Source of the DNA: Neobacillus driksii
GTDB taxonomy: Bacteria > Bacillota > Bacilli > Bacillales > Cytobacillaceae
DNA length: 64,000 nucleotides
NCBI RefSeq assembly: GCF_013409995.1
Contig: NZ_JACCBX010000002.1
Span: forward strand, 349,827 to 413,826
Direction: 5' to 3'
A model generated the notes under the pieces. That model did not search any database and was not told the DNA's origin. It worked only from the letters and a program-made list of their open reading frames with translations. The stretch's first letter is position 1. Every line of letters begins with the position of its first letter. Position numbers and translations under genes: made by a program. Shown piece after piece: positions 36,800-45,193 of this stretch.

Positions 36800-36855
36800 A
36801 AAAATAGCCAAAATAGAATAACCCTATTGCTAGAGTGTATCTATTTTGGCTATGT
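36800..36855 (-). terminator. Hairpin between the FrnE-like gene and the Spo0A paralogue
   Basis: Perfect 14-bp inverted repeat ATAGCCAAAATAGA / TCTATTTTGGCTAT with a 22-nt loop; TTTTATTATC follows on the minus strand. It ends the upstream transcript, or could act as an attenuator 52 bp before the Spo0A-like start. Confidence 0.55.
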
Positions 36856-37031
36856 ATGAGCACAATAAAATATTGTCTATATCATCTTCCAAAAGGGAAT
36901 ATTTAATTATTATGTTTACTTTTACCAAGTAAAATATTACCTTACCTTTTCAAAAAAATCAATAGGAACAGAAATTTGCTGTATCAATCAATAAGAATGT
37001 TGTTTAGCAAATACCTTACACACTCGGTTCT

Positions 37032-37730
37032 TTACTTATTAGGGAGTTCACAGCCATCATCATCGCAATTTAGACCGTCTTGACTGTTCAAAACCGTGAT
37101 GTCATCTTCTGCAATCACTTTTCTCAAAGCCTGAACAAATGTCTCAGTAGGCTGTGCACCGGTAAGTGCATATTTTTTATTAATTAGAAAGAATGGAACA
37201 CCTGTAACACCATATTGTTTGGCTGTTTGCTCATCAGCACGAACAACGTCTGACATTTCATCACTTGCGAGCATTTTCGCCACTTCTTCCCGGTTCAACC
37301 CTACTTCCACTGCTAGCTCGGTTAAGGTTTCATGGTCTCCGATATGTTTGGATTCGGTAAAATAGGCACGGAGAATCCGCTCGGTCATCTCTTTCATTCG
37401 TCCCTGAGTTTTCGCATATAACGTTAATCGGTGCGCATCAAAGGTGTTCGTTTGGATGAGAGTATCCATCTGATAATCCAATCCAACTTCCTTCGCCATT
37501 TGTACCACTCTTTCGACATTTGCCTTTGCCTGAGCGATACTCATACCATATTTCTTGGCTAGCGTTTCGTACATAGATTCTTTTATATCTCGTCCCATTG
37601 TCGGATCCAATTCATAGCTTCGATACGTCACTTCAATGGGATGGTTAAGCTGTTTAAGAGCGTCCTCCAGACGCCTTTTGCCAATATAGCAAAATGGTCA
37701 AGCAAAGTCAGTCCACATTTCAATATGCAT
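37032..37730 (-). CDS. FrnE-like DsbA-family oxidoreductase with in-frame UGA at the first active-site Cys
   Basis: Thioredoxin-fold protein of the FrnE/DsbA group, 232 residues, normal family length. ATG 37730 has GGAGGG 7 nt upstream. It reads MHIEMWTDFA, then TGA (37700-37698), then PFCYIGKRRLEDALKQLNH and continues without interruption to 37032: the family motif is WSDFVCPFCYIGKRR, so the UGA stands exactly for the first Cys of CxxC. The rest is intact, including GVTGVPFFLINKKYALTGAQ (cis-Pro loop) and a C-terminal CDDDGC. Two readings: selenocysteine (a hairpin lies 28 nt after the UGA) or a single Cys-to-stop mutation. If UGA stops translation, a truncated GTG-start product from 37631 would lack the active site. 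Confidence 0.75.
37660..37674 (-). promoter_or_regulatory. Candidate bacterial SECIS-like hairpin
   Basis: On the minus strand GCGTC-TGGAG-GACGC forms a perfect 5-bp stem, extended by AAG/CTT across a bulged T, with a G-containing pentaloop. The loop begins 29 nt after the UGA of the FrnE-like gene, within the range described for bacterial SECIS elements, where an early G in the apical loop is expected. Small hairpins arise by chance, so this is only suggestive. Confidence 0.35.
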
Positions 37731-37833
37731 ACTTGTCCCTCCAATTCTTTATTCTCGTATAGTATAGGAGTTAAATGTGTAATTTACACGTAATTTGCTT
37801 CAGAGTCTTCCGCTACAAATTTTCTAGTTGTAC

Positions 37834-37864
37834 AGAAAAAGCTGCCCAATTGGCAGCTTTTTCA
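37834..37864 (-). terminator. Terminator of the OFA carrier gene
   Basis: AAAAAGCTGCC / GGCAGCTTTTT, perfect 11-bp stem with a 5-nt loop, 12 bp past the stop. Confidence 0.8.
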
Positions 37865-37876
37865 TAACGTCACTTC

Positions 37877-39148
37877 CTAAAAATTCCCGACATTTTTCAT
37901 CACTTGATTTTCGCTCATATCCCTGATTTTCTTGATATCAAGACGAATAAGTAGTGAAACCGTTAGAGCCATAATAAAGATTCCTGAAAAAATGACCAAT
38001 GTCCCCTGATAGCTTCCGGTTGTTTCCCTAACCCAGGATACAAAGATCGGTCCTGCTAAACCGGCTGCAGCCCAAGCAGTTAAAATATATCCATGAATCG
38101 CGCCAAGCTGTTTTGTTCCAAACAAATCACCGATATAGGCAGGTATCGAGGAAAACCCTCCACCGTAACAGGTCATGATCATATAAACAATTACAGAAAA
38201 TAGAATAGCAACTGTTATATTAGGAAGCATAAAAAAGGCAATGATTTGAAAAGCAAAGAATAGGGTGTAGACATTTGGTCTTCCGATATAATCAGAGATG
38301 GTAGCCCAAACAATCCGTCCGCCGCCGTTAAATAACCCCATGATTCCCACCATTGTTGCCGCCCCAGTTGCTGTCATACCTACTAGCTCTTGAGCCATCG
38401 GCGAAGCAACCGAAAGAATCGCAATTCCACAGGTAACATTGATAAATAACATCAACCATAATGCCCAAAACTGTCTTGTTCTGACTGCCTCATTTGCCGT
38501 TAACTGACGCAAATCTTCTTTTAATTTCATTCCGCCTGATTTTTGCCCTGTCGCTGTCATACCCTTAGGTAACCAACCTTCTTTCGGCGGAGCAAGATAT
38601 TGTGCAGAGCAAAATATGATAATGAAGTAGGCTGCTCCAAGTATATAGAAGGTGTTAGAAATCCCATAGTTCACGATTAAATAATTCATAATCGGACTGC
38701 TGATCATGGAAGCAAATCCAAATCCCATAATCGCTAGCCCTGTTGCAAGTCCTCTTCTATCAGGGAACCATTTTACCAAGGTAGAAACCGGTGTAATATA
38801 GCCAACTCCTAACCCAATTCCAGCGATCATTCCATAAAATAAATAGAGTAATAGCAATGATTCTATTTGAATAGCAAAACCTGCCCCAGCTACTCCAGTC
38901 CCAAAAAACACAGCGCTAAGTGTTCCAGCAGCTCTCGGTCCAAACTTCTCGACAAAATGCCCTAAAAAGGCTGCAGATAATCCTAAGAAAAGGATGGCCA
39001 AACTAAATGTGAACGAAATTTGCTTTAATCCCCAGCCCATTTCCTGTTGAAGTGGTTTTGTGAAAACACTCCAAGCGTACACTGATCCAATCGAAATATG
39101 TATGCCAACCGCAGATAGCGCGATTAACCAACGATTTTTTGTATGCAT
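37877..39148 (-). CDS. OFA-family MFS transporter (oxalate/formate antiporter-like)
   Basis: 423-residue carrier with 12 membrane segments. N-terminal GIHISIGSVYAWSVFTKPLQ, loop FVEKFGPRAAGTLSA, and VKWFPDRRGLATGLAIMGFG near 125-145 are typical of the OFA group (OxlT-like; B. subtilis YhjX-type). NGGGRIVWATISDYIGRPNV is the second-half loop. It lies just downstream of purT (49 nt), whose product uses formate, so formate or another small carboxylate is a reasonable substrate guess. Confidence 0.85.
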   Translation of the reverse strand: MHTKNRWLIALSAVGIHISIGSVYAWSVFTKPLQQEMGWGLKQISFTFSLAILFLGLSAAFLGHFVEKFGPRAAGTLSAVFFGTGVAGAGFAIQIESLLLLYLFYGMIAGIGLGVGYITPVSTLVKWFPDRRGLATGLAIMGFGFASMISSPIMNYLIVNYGISNTFYILGAAYFIIIFCSAQYLAPPKEGWLPKGMTATGQKSGGMKLKEDLRQLTANEAVRTRQFWALWLMLFINVTCGIAILSVASPMAQELVGMTATGAATMVGIMGLFNGGGRIVWATISDYIGRPNVYTLFFAFQIIAFFMLPNITVAILFSVIVYMIMTCYGGGFSSIPAYIGDLFGTKQLGAIHGYILTAWAAAGLAGPIFVSWVRETTGSYQGTLVIFSGIFIMALTVSLLIRLDIKKIRDMSENQVMKNVGNF

Positions 39149-39197
39149 TCATCCATCCCTCTTTCCAAATTGTATAAATCTCGTTGATTCTAAAAGG

Positions 39198-40367
39198 TTA
39201 ATCTTCATAGGTTAACATCAATTTAGAAGCTGCTGTCTGCGCTCTTTCTCTAGCATCATCGACAGATTCCCCGTTGCTTAACACTACCGCCATTCGTCGC
39301 CCCACTTTGGTTTCTGGTTTTCCAAATACTCGAACCTGTGTATGAGGGACGGATAAGCTTTCTGCTATTCCTGATATGTGGTACTTCTTACTTTCTTTTA
39401 TAGCCTTAATCGTATGACTAGCACCCGGTTTCACTAGCTGAACATCTGGAATTGGATAGCCTAAAATCGCCCTTACATGTAAGGCAAACTCAGATAGATC
39501 TTGTGTAACCATGGTAACCATCCCCGTGTCATGCGGTCGTGGTGACACTTCACTAAAATAGACACTTTGTGGGGAAAGAAATAACTCCACTCCAAAAACT
39601 CCGAAGCCGCCAAGCCCATCTGTGATTTTTTTTGCGATATCCTGTGCCTCTAGGATTTGCGCATCTGACATGTCATGCGGCTGCCAGGATTCAATATAGT
39701 CACCATCTTTTTGCACGTGTCCAATCGGTGGACAAAAGGTTGTGCCAGAAGCGGATCGTACAGTTAATAGCGTGATTTCAGATTCAAAATGGATAAATTC
39801 CTCCACAATCATTCGGGCTTTCTTCCCTCTTCCACCTGCCATCGCCTCATTCCAAGACCACTCCACATCCTCCATGGACCGGCAAATCGTTTGCCCTTTT
39901 CCAGAAGAACTCATAATAGGTTTTATAACGCATGGTGTCCCGATTTTCTGAACTGCATTCCTAAGTTCGTAAAGGGTGTCCGCAAAGGCGTACTTCGCTG
40001 TTGGAAGCCCTAGTTCCTCGCTGGCCAATCGGCGGATTCCTTCCCGATCCATCGTTAAGTTCACAGCATTCGCTGTCGGTACGATACGGAAACCTTCTTT
40101 TTCAAGTTCCACTAGTGTTTCTGTAGCAATCGCCTCAATCTCGGGAACCACCAAATCTGGTTTCTCTCTTTCTATAACACTCCGAAGTTCTTCTCCATCA
40201 AGCATGTCCAACACATATGAACGGTGAGCCACCTGCATGGCAGGAGCATTTTCATAACGGTCAACCGCAATGGTATCGAGCCCTAGTCGCTGCGCCTCAA
40301 TAATCGTTTCTTTTCCAAGTTCACCTGAACCAAGTAACATGATCTTTTTCGTCTGGGTACCAAACAC
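39198..40367 (-). CDS. purT: Formate-dependent phosphoribosylglycinamide formyltransferase (GAR transformylase 2)
   Basis: ATP-grasp enzyme that makes formyl-GAR from GAR, formate and ATP in purine synthesis, independent of formyl-folate. 389 residues; [20 protein letters not shown] begins the pre-ATP-grasp fold, [20 protein letters not shown] is the glycine loop, [20 protein letters not shown] and [20 protein letters not shown] are the metal/substrate region, all PurT-specific. GTG start with an AGGGG site. Followed by an OFA carrier in the same direction. Confidence 0.96.
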   Translation of the reverse strand: MFGTQTKKIMLLGSGELGKETIIEAQRLGLDTIAVDRYENAPAMQVAHRSYVLDMLDGEELRSVIEREKPDLVVPEIEAIATETLVELEKEGFRIVPTANAVNLTMDREGIRRLASEELGLPTAKYAFADTLYELRNAVQKIGTPCVIKPIMSSSGKGQTICRSMEDVEWSWNEAMAGGRGKKARMIVEEFIHFESEITLLTVRSASGTTFCPPIGHVQKDGDYIESWQPHDMSDAQILEAQDIAKKITDGLGGFGVFGVELFLSPQSVYFSEVSPRPHDTGMVTMVTQDLSEFALHVRAILGYPIPDVQLVKPGASHTIKAIKESKKYHISGIAESLSVPHTQVRVFGKPETKVGRRMAVVLSNGESVDDARERAQTAASKLMLTYED

Positions 40368-40568
40368 CTAACACAACCCCTATCGTTTGCCTTTTGATTA
40401 TAATATCCTATATTCTCACCGATGACAAGCTATTATTTTTACCAAAACACGAACATTAAATCAAAAATAACTATTATTATTCGTATTTAAAATGAAAGCG
40501 ATATCGTAATAGTTTTTAGTTGACAGTTTATCTGAATACGTGTAACTTAACAGGTAATTACATACGCA

Positions 40569-40680
40569 AGAATACTCTTATCAAGAGAGGTTGAGGGACT
40601 GGCCCTATGAAGCCTCGGCAGCAGACTAATCTATAGTACTGTGCCAATTCCAGTAGTGAATGCTTGAAGATAAGTAGAGA
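40569..40680 (+). promoter_or_regulatory. SAM-I riboswitch (S-box) aptamer
   Basis: Shows the S-box core: CTCTTATCAAGAGAGG at the 5' side, GAGGGACTGGCCCTATGAAG, CCTCGGCAGC (P3/P4 junction), GTGCCAATTCC, and GATAAG closing P1 near 40670. With S-adenosylmethionine bound the downstream terminator forms and the MetE-like gene is off; in methionine starvation it is transcribed. Confidence 0.95.
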
Positions 40681-40694
40681 TTTGGTTACGGATT

Positions 40695-40731
40695 ACCCCT
40701 CTTCTTATTTTTAAGAAGTGGGGTTTTTTTA
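40695..40731 (+). terminator. Regulated terminator of the SAM-I riboswitch
   Basis: ACCCC-TCTTCTTA / TAAGAAG-T-GGGGT stem followed by seven T, 15 bp after the aptamer. Expression platform of the S-box. Confidence 0.92.
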
Positions 40732-40755
40732 TCATTTTGAAAGAAGGTAATAAAG

Positions 40756-41883
40756 ATGGCAATACCACTAGTAAAAGCTCCATTTAAAGCAGATCATGTG
40801 GGGAGTTTCCTTAGAACAGAACCGATTAAAGCAGCAAGAAAGGCTTTTGCAAACGGGGAGATCGATAGAGCAGCTCTAAAGGAAGTTGAGGATAGAGAAA
40901 TTAAGAAACTGGTACAAAAACAAATCGAGGTAGGTCTTAAATCAATTACCGATGGCGAGTTCAGACGTTCATGGTGGCACTTAGACTTTTTAGCAGGTCT
41001 CAAAGGTGTAGAATTCTTTGAAAGCCAATATGTGAGTGCCTTTAAAGGGGCGAAAACAAGAAATAATGCCATTAAAGTCGTTGGTAAGGTCGACTTCGAT
41101 CAACATTATATGATTGACCACTTTGAGTTTTTAAAACAAGCGGTTGAAAAATATGGTGATGGAAGCCAAGTAGCGAAATTCTCCATTCCTAGTCCAAATA
41201 TGCTTTTCACTAGAATTCAAGGTGATGAGTATTATAACGGCAAAAAAGAGGTGTTTTATAACGATACTGTTGCTGCATACAGAAAGGCAATTCAAGCATT
41301 TTATGATGCAGGCTGTCGTTACTTGCAATTAGACGATACATCTTGGATTGATTTCGTCTCGGAAGAACGAATTACAGCTGTAGTTGAAAAAGAAGGCATG
41401 AACGTACAAGATATTATCAAAGCAAGAGTTGCATGTATCAATGACGTCATCGCAGACAAGCCCGATGATTTGTTAATTACCATGCACATTTGCCGAGGTA
41501 ATTTTAAATCTACTTATATTACAAGCGGAGGATATGACCATATTTCTGACGCGATTTTCGCTGAGTTAAATGTGGACGGGCTGTTCCTAGAATACGATGA
41601 TCAACGTTCAGGTGATTTTGAACCACTAAAAAGCTTTAACCGCCCCGATTTGACTGTCGTTCTGGGATTAATCACCTCTAAATTACCGGAACTAGAAAAT
41701 GCTGACACCATTAAAGCCCGGATCAACGAAGCAAGCGAGTCTATCCCTTTAGAAAACTTGGCACTAAGTCCGCAATGTGGCTTTGCTAGTACAGAAGAAG
41801 GAAATATTTTAACCGAGGAAGACCAATGGAATAAAATCAAACATGTTGTGAATCTAGCTACTAGTGTTTGGGGGACTATTTAA
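40756..41883 (+). CDS. MetE-like cobalamin-independent methionine synthase family protein (YxjG/YxjH type)
   Basis: 375 residues, the length of the YxjG/YxjH group that contains only the C-terminal catalytic barrel of MetE. FKADHVGSFLRTEPIKAARK starts the barrel; QLDDTSWIDFVSEERI, TMHICRGNFKSTYITSGGYD (zinc ligands His and Cys) and LSPQCGFASTEEGN (zinc Cys) are present. It should transfer a methyl group to homocysteine or a related thiol; the methyl donor is uncertain because the N-terminal folate-binding half is missing. Control by the SAM-I riboswitch fits methionine supply. AGAAGG site. Confidence 0.92.
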   Translation: MAIPLVKAPFKADHVGSFLRTEPIKAARKAFANGEIDRAALKEVEDREIKKLVQKQIEVGLKSITDGEFRRSWWHLDFLAGLKGVEFFESQYVSAFKGAKTRNNAIKVVGKVDFDQHYMIDHFEFLKQAVEKYGDGSQVAKFSIPSPNMLFTRIQGDEYYNGKKEVFYNDTVAAYRKAIQAFYDAGCRYLQLDDTSWIDFVSEERITAVVEKEGMNVQDIIKARVACINDVIADKPDDLLITMHICRGNFKSTYITSGGYDHISDAIFAELNVDGLFLEYDDQRSGDFEPLKSFNRPDLTVVLGLITSKLPELENADTIKARINEASESIPLENLALSPQCGFASTEEGNILTEEDQWNKIKHVVNLATSVWGTI

Positions 41884-41956
41884 CCCGTTTTCGGGTATGT
41901 TTTTGGTATATTAGAGCGAAAATATGCAAGAAATCAATAAACTTGCATATTTTCGG
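41883..41956 (+). terminator. Double hairpin after the MetE-like gene
   Basis: A short ACCCG-TTTT-CGGGT hairpin with a following T-rich stretch at 41883-41901, then a perfect 14-bp stem CGAAAATATGCAAG / CTTGCATATTTTCG at 41917-41955. The first is the probable terminator; the second has no T run. Confidence 0.5.
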
Positions 41957-42009
41957 CTTATCCGTTACATCTCTTATTATGTAATGCTACCTGTTAATCA
42001 AACAAGGAG

Positions 42010-42566
42010 TTATCCTTTACCTTTGGATAAAGTCTCAATCGTTTTGAGCTTTTGTAGTATAACCTTTACAAAAATGCCCAGTAATATATAGGATGGTATA
42101 GAGTAAATGTGTTTCCACTTTAACAATTTATAAATCCCCAGCCATTCGAAAATCGTTTCCCCGACAAATGCAGCGAAAAGGGAAAATATGATTATTCCTA
42201 CTAAGTACGATTTCCACTTTGGGAACCACTGATAAAGCATCATATAAAAAAATGGCATAACGAAAATTCCGCAACTGCCCATAAGTCTCTTTCTAAAGGT
42301 GTTAAGCTGAATGGATAAATCCAATAACCTAGCGAGGAACCAATTTAGTCTAATATGAATGCAATACAATTTACAATAAGTCCAACTAAACTTATTTCTC
42401 TTATTCGAGTTTTATCTACCAATTTCCACCATATAAAAAAAGGAATAAGTAAAGTAAAAATCATGATCCACCATTGATGAGTAAAAACAACTTCCTCAGT
42501 CCAGTAATCCAACCACAACTTGTGTAACTGTCCATAGTGCTTTTCTATTTCCTGAAACTTATCCAT
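42010..42566 (-). pseudogene. CBO0543-type membrane protein gene with nonsense codon and frameshift
   Basis: The N-terminal part (WWIMIFTLLIPFFIWWKLVD, GLIVNCIAFILD) is followed by an in-frame TAA near 42345. The same frame continues IGSSLGYWIYPFSLTPLERD LWAVAEFS, which is the next family segment, and then a one-base shift leads to MPFFYMMLYQWFPKWKSYLV, FVGETIFEWLGIYKLLKWKH and YSIPSYILLG to 42010. So two lesions in an otherwise recognisable CBO0543-family protein of about 185 residues. Translation as two overlapping frames would give non-native pieces. Confidence 0.7.
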
Positions 42567-42683
42567 GTCGCCTCCTTTCTATTTCAGTATGCTTCAACAA
42601 AGAAAACATATGTGAAGTTGACAATAAAAAGCACTCTTCATTAGCCCAATTGTCGTTAAACAAATTCTAATTGACTTAACACT

Positions 42684-42718
42684 AAAAAAACCCTTCAATC
42701 CATGAATGAAGGGCTTTT
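42684..42718 (-). terminator. Terminator hairpin upstream of the broken CBO0543 gene
   Basis: CCCTTCA / TGAAGGG with a T run of seven on the minus strand; ends the PrsW transcript, which stops at 42862. Confidence 0.65.
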
Positions 42719-42861
42719 CTCATATTTCGTCTTCTGGATAAAACCTACAATCTTCATCATTGCTATTAAATATCCATAGATATTCAGCAAACTGCAATAC
42801 AGAAACAAGAGATTAAATTAAAGTAGGGATTAACTTTTTATTAGAGATTTGGTTTTAATCT

Positions 42862-43584
42862 CTATCCTTTTATTGGAAAGTATAGTTTCATTCCTGGCTT
42901 TAGTTTAGTTCCTTGTTTAATAAAATGATTTTTTTGGAAGTAATCATAACTGGATTTTTCGGCCAATTGTACTTTTCTCAAACCCAGCCACCATAAGAAC
43001 CCCATATATGGAGTTATAGACAACCAAGTACCTGCTTTTAACAATAAAAAATTATAAACACCATGTAATAGGGCTGGAAGTAATAGTGATATGATCAACC
43101 AAACCCATTTTGATTTTTTGGTGAATTTGGCTCTGCTAATATAATAACCCATAATAACACCAAACAACGCATGACTTGAAACAGGCAGTATTGCCCTTGT
43201 AAGGGCATAATCCATCCCATTAGTCATCAAATAAAAAATATTTTCCACCGTTGCAAACCCCAAAGATACGGAGGTTCCATAGACGATACCATCAAAAGGT
43301 TCATCGAATTCAACACTCCTGTATGCACAAAAAAATAAAACGGACCATTTGAATATCTCTTCAATTAAACTCGCAGAAAATATGGCGTTAATGGAATTAT
43401 ATATAACAACATTTTCTGCTTTCAATATATATTCAATAAATGCTATCGGAAAGAAAACCAATGCCCCCGATATAAATGTGAAAAGGACCATAGATACGGG
43501 TTCTGGTTCATGCTTATCTTTCAAATAAAAATAACTTAATAATGCTAAACCTGGAGCAAATCCAGCGAATAATGTCCCTAACAT
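42862..43584 (-). CDS. PrsW family intramembrane metalloprotease
   Basis: 240-residue membrane protease related to B. subtilis PrsW, which cuts anti-sigma factor RsiW at site 1. Seven to eight membrane segments; the conserved motifs are SLIEEIFKWSVLF (EExxK) near 71, PFDGIVYGTSVSLGFATVEN near 95-115, HALFGVIMGYYISRA near 137 and LLHGVYNF near 170, providing the Glu and His of the proposed metal site. AGGGG site before ATG. The C-terminus has an extra soluble tail of about 35 residues. No anti-sigma gene is nearby. Confidence 0.92.
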   Translation of the reverse strand: MLGTLFAGFAPGLALLSYFYLKDKHEPEPVSMVLFTFISGALVFFPIAFIEYILKAENVVIYNSINAIFSASLIEEIFKWSVLFFCAYRSVEFDEPFDGIVYGTSVSLGFATVENIFYLMTNGMDYALTRAILPVSSHALFGVIMGYYISRAKFTKKSKWVWLIISLLLPALLHGVYNFLLLKAGTWLSITPYMGFLWWLGLRKVQLAEKSSYDYFQKNHFIKQGTKLKPGMKLYFPIKG

Positions 43585-43888
43585 ATCAAACCCCTTTCAA
43601 CCTTAGATTTAAAAATAATCCCAACTATATAAACATATTAGTTTATTTGTGATGTTATTAATTCCTCTACAACTTAAGTGAGCATAAATAAATACATTTA
43701 AGTTTATTATACCGTTTATCGTAAGTCCCTGCAAAGTTGCAATGATTTGAATGGTGATTTCAAAATGGAATCTCTTAAACAACCAGATTATTTTTTACAT
43801 CAATAGAGTTTAGTAAGTCTAATGAAGAAACCCCAGGTGCACGTTGAAAAATAAATGGTAAAAGAATTGCCATCACCCATATATATTG
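43585..43888. other. Intergenic region without a supported gene
   Basis: AT-rich DNA upstream of prsW. A minus-strand frame (43775-43981) crosses the terminator at 43889 and lacks a ribosome binding site, so I do not accept it, although its end (LPFIFQRAPGVSSLDLLNSI) looks protein-like and could be an old remnant. Confidence 0.35.
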
Positions 43889-43920
43889 CAAAAACCCAGC
43901 CAAAATTGGTTGGGTTCTAT
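43889..43920 (-). terminator. Terminator of the FMN reductase gene
   Basis: AACCCAGCCAA / TTGGTTGGGTT stem (one wobble pair), 2-nt spacer, TTTTGC on the minus strand; 31 bp after the stop codon. Confidence 0.7.
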
Positions 43921-43950
43921 TTTTCCTATATACCATTTCATCATACATCA

Positions 43951-44550
43951 TTAACGTAATGATTTTAAAGCCCCACTCCAAGCAATAACCTGGTCAAGCA
44001 TAGCATTTACATTATCTAGGTGTAAATTTTGTGGTTTGAATTGAGTTCCATTTTCAAAATCTGTAAATAAAGACAATGTAGGGTGTACTCGAACATCCGC
44101 AATCAATAACTCACCGCAGATTCCACGTAAATGCTCAGCAGCGCGAGCACCACCTGTTGAACCATAGCTAACAATTCCTGCAGCTTTGTTGTTCCAAGCT
44201 TCTCGTGCAAAATCAAGTGCATTTTTCAATGCTCCTGTGATACTGTGATTGTATTCTGCGACGATGAAAACGAATCCATCTAGACTAGCAAGTTTTCCAT
44301 TCCAATCTGCTATACCTGGCTCGGAACCATCAGTTGTACCTAAGAAAGGCAATTTAAAATCTGCAATATCTACTATTTCGTAAATTGCATCTCCACGTTT
44401 ATCTGCGATTCCTTTTACCCATTCACCGACTTGTGGACTTACACGTCCCTGACGAGTACTACCTAAGATAATGCCAATATTTAACTTTTCAGTTGTCACG
44501 TCTTCTTCCTCCCTACTTTGTGTACCAAATAATTTGCTTAAAAAACCCAT
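43951..44550 (-). CDS. NADPH-dependent FMN reductase
   Basis: Flavodoxin-fold quinone/azo/chromate reductase type, 199 residues. IGIILGSTRQGRVSPQVGEW near residues 25-45 is the FMN phosphate loop (GSTR-GR), PFLGTTDG and VAEYNHSITGALKNALDFAR near 98-117 bind the flavin ring, and VSYGSTGGARAAEHLRGICG is the second FMN loop. An N-terminal extension of about 20 charged residues precedes the domain. GGGGTGG site. Monocistronic; likely detoxification of quinones or similar electrophiles. Confidence 0.92.
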   Translation of the reverse strand: MGFLSKLFGTQSREEEDVTTEKLNIGIILGSTRQGRVSPQVGEWVKGIADKRGDAIYEIVDIADFKLPFLGTTDGSEPGIADWNGKLASLDGFVFIVAEYNHSITGALKNALDFAREAWNNKAAGIVSYGSTGGARAAEHLRGICGELLIADVRVHPTLSLFTDFENGTQFKPQNLHLDNVNAMLDQVIAWSGALKSLR

Positions 44551-44715
44551 TCATCCACCACCCCTGGATAATATTCCTCCTTTTTCACCTTAAAATACCA
44601 CTAACAAACCTAATATTTGTTAATTTACAATTCATTATTCCTACAGAAAAATAGCTCTCACCATTATTATTTTCAACCCTAATAGTTGGACATATTATCC
44701 GTAGGAGGTGATAAA

Positions 44716-44859
44716 GTGGCTGAAGAAAAGAAAACTTCCAAACCTATTGAAACTAACAGTAATTTAGATCAATACAACAACGATCGACACAATGATAATG
44801 CTAAAGCAGCAGCGGCTAATGAACCAATTATCCCAAGAATTAATACAGATAATCTTTAA
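44716..44859 (+). CDS. 47-residue hydrophilic small protein
   Basis: GTG start at 44716 with a perfect AGGAGGTGATAAA site. Product MAEEKKTSKPIETNSNLDQY followed by NNDRHNDNAKAAAANEPIIP and RINTDNL: highly polar, no Cys, no membrane segment, probably disordered. The excellent ribosome binding site makes it a believable gene although short. Composition resembles small spore-associated proteins, but I do not recognise a family. Confidence 0.6.
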   Translation: MAEEKKTSKPIETNSNLDQYNNDRHNDNAKAAAANEPIIPRINTDNL

Positions 44860-44925
44860 CAGTACGTTTATTAGGGTACCAAATGTTTTTATTTCCACAT
44901 CCTAAAATAAAATGATTCATTAATA

Positions 44926-44951
44926 AAGAGCTACCCCCACAGGTAGCTCCT
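44926..44951 (-). terminator. Terminator of the truncated SDR gene
   Basis: GAGCTACC / GGTAGCTC stem. The same hairpin and flanks recur after the full-length paralogue at 51188-51214. Confidence 0.65.
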
Positions 44952-45161
44952 TTAGTCGTTATAGAAAAAAGATTCTTTGGTGACATCACATACGCGGGTA
45001 ATCCATTCAGGATATTTTTCCTTTACTTCTTGGAGCTTTGCATCTCGTCTGCCGTAGACAACGACTTTATTGCCTGCTTTTATGAATCTCTCGGTAAACG
45101 CAAACCCGATACCTGCTGCCCCGCATGTAATAAGGACTGCGTTCCCCGATAATTTCTTCAT
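44952..45161 (-). pseudogene. Truncated DltE-like SDR, internal-deletion copy of the gene at 51221-51985
   Basis: The first 64 residues (MKKLSGNAVLITCGAAGIGF ... ITRVCDVTKES) match the N-terminus of the SDR at 51221-51985 almost residue for residue; then the frame runs into FFYND and stops. At DNA level the sequence after the jump (TCCTTTAGTCGTTATAGAA on the plus strand) equals the 3' end and terminator of the full gene, so about 555 bp were deleted between codon 64 and the end. The nucleotide loop TGGAAGIG has become TCGAAGIG. Catalytic Ser, Tyr and Lys are gone. Confidence 0.8.
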
Positions 45162-45193
45162 TTCCCTTTTTCACCTAAACGTTATTTCATTCT

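Noticed and set aside
40445-40490. Possible PurR PurBox pair before purT (ACACGAACATT and inverted TTATTCGTATT)
   Set aside because: Only the CGAA/TTCG cores fit; the flanks and first C of the box are off and the region is AT-rich. Not enough to call.
43775-43981. Minus-strand frame of 68 codons
   Set aside because: It runs through the terminator of the FMN reductase gene and lacks a ribosome binding site.
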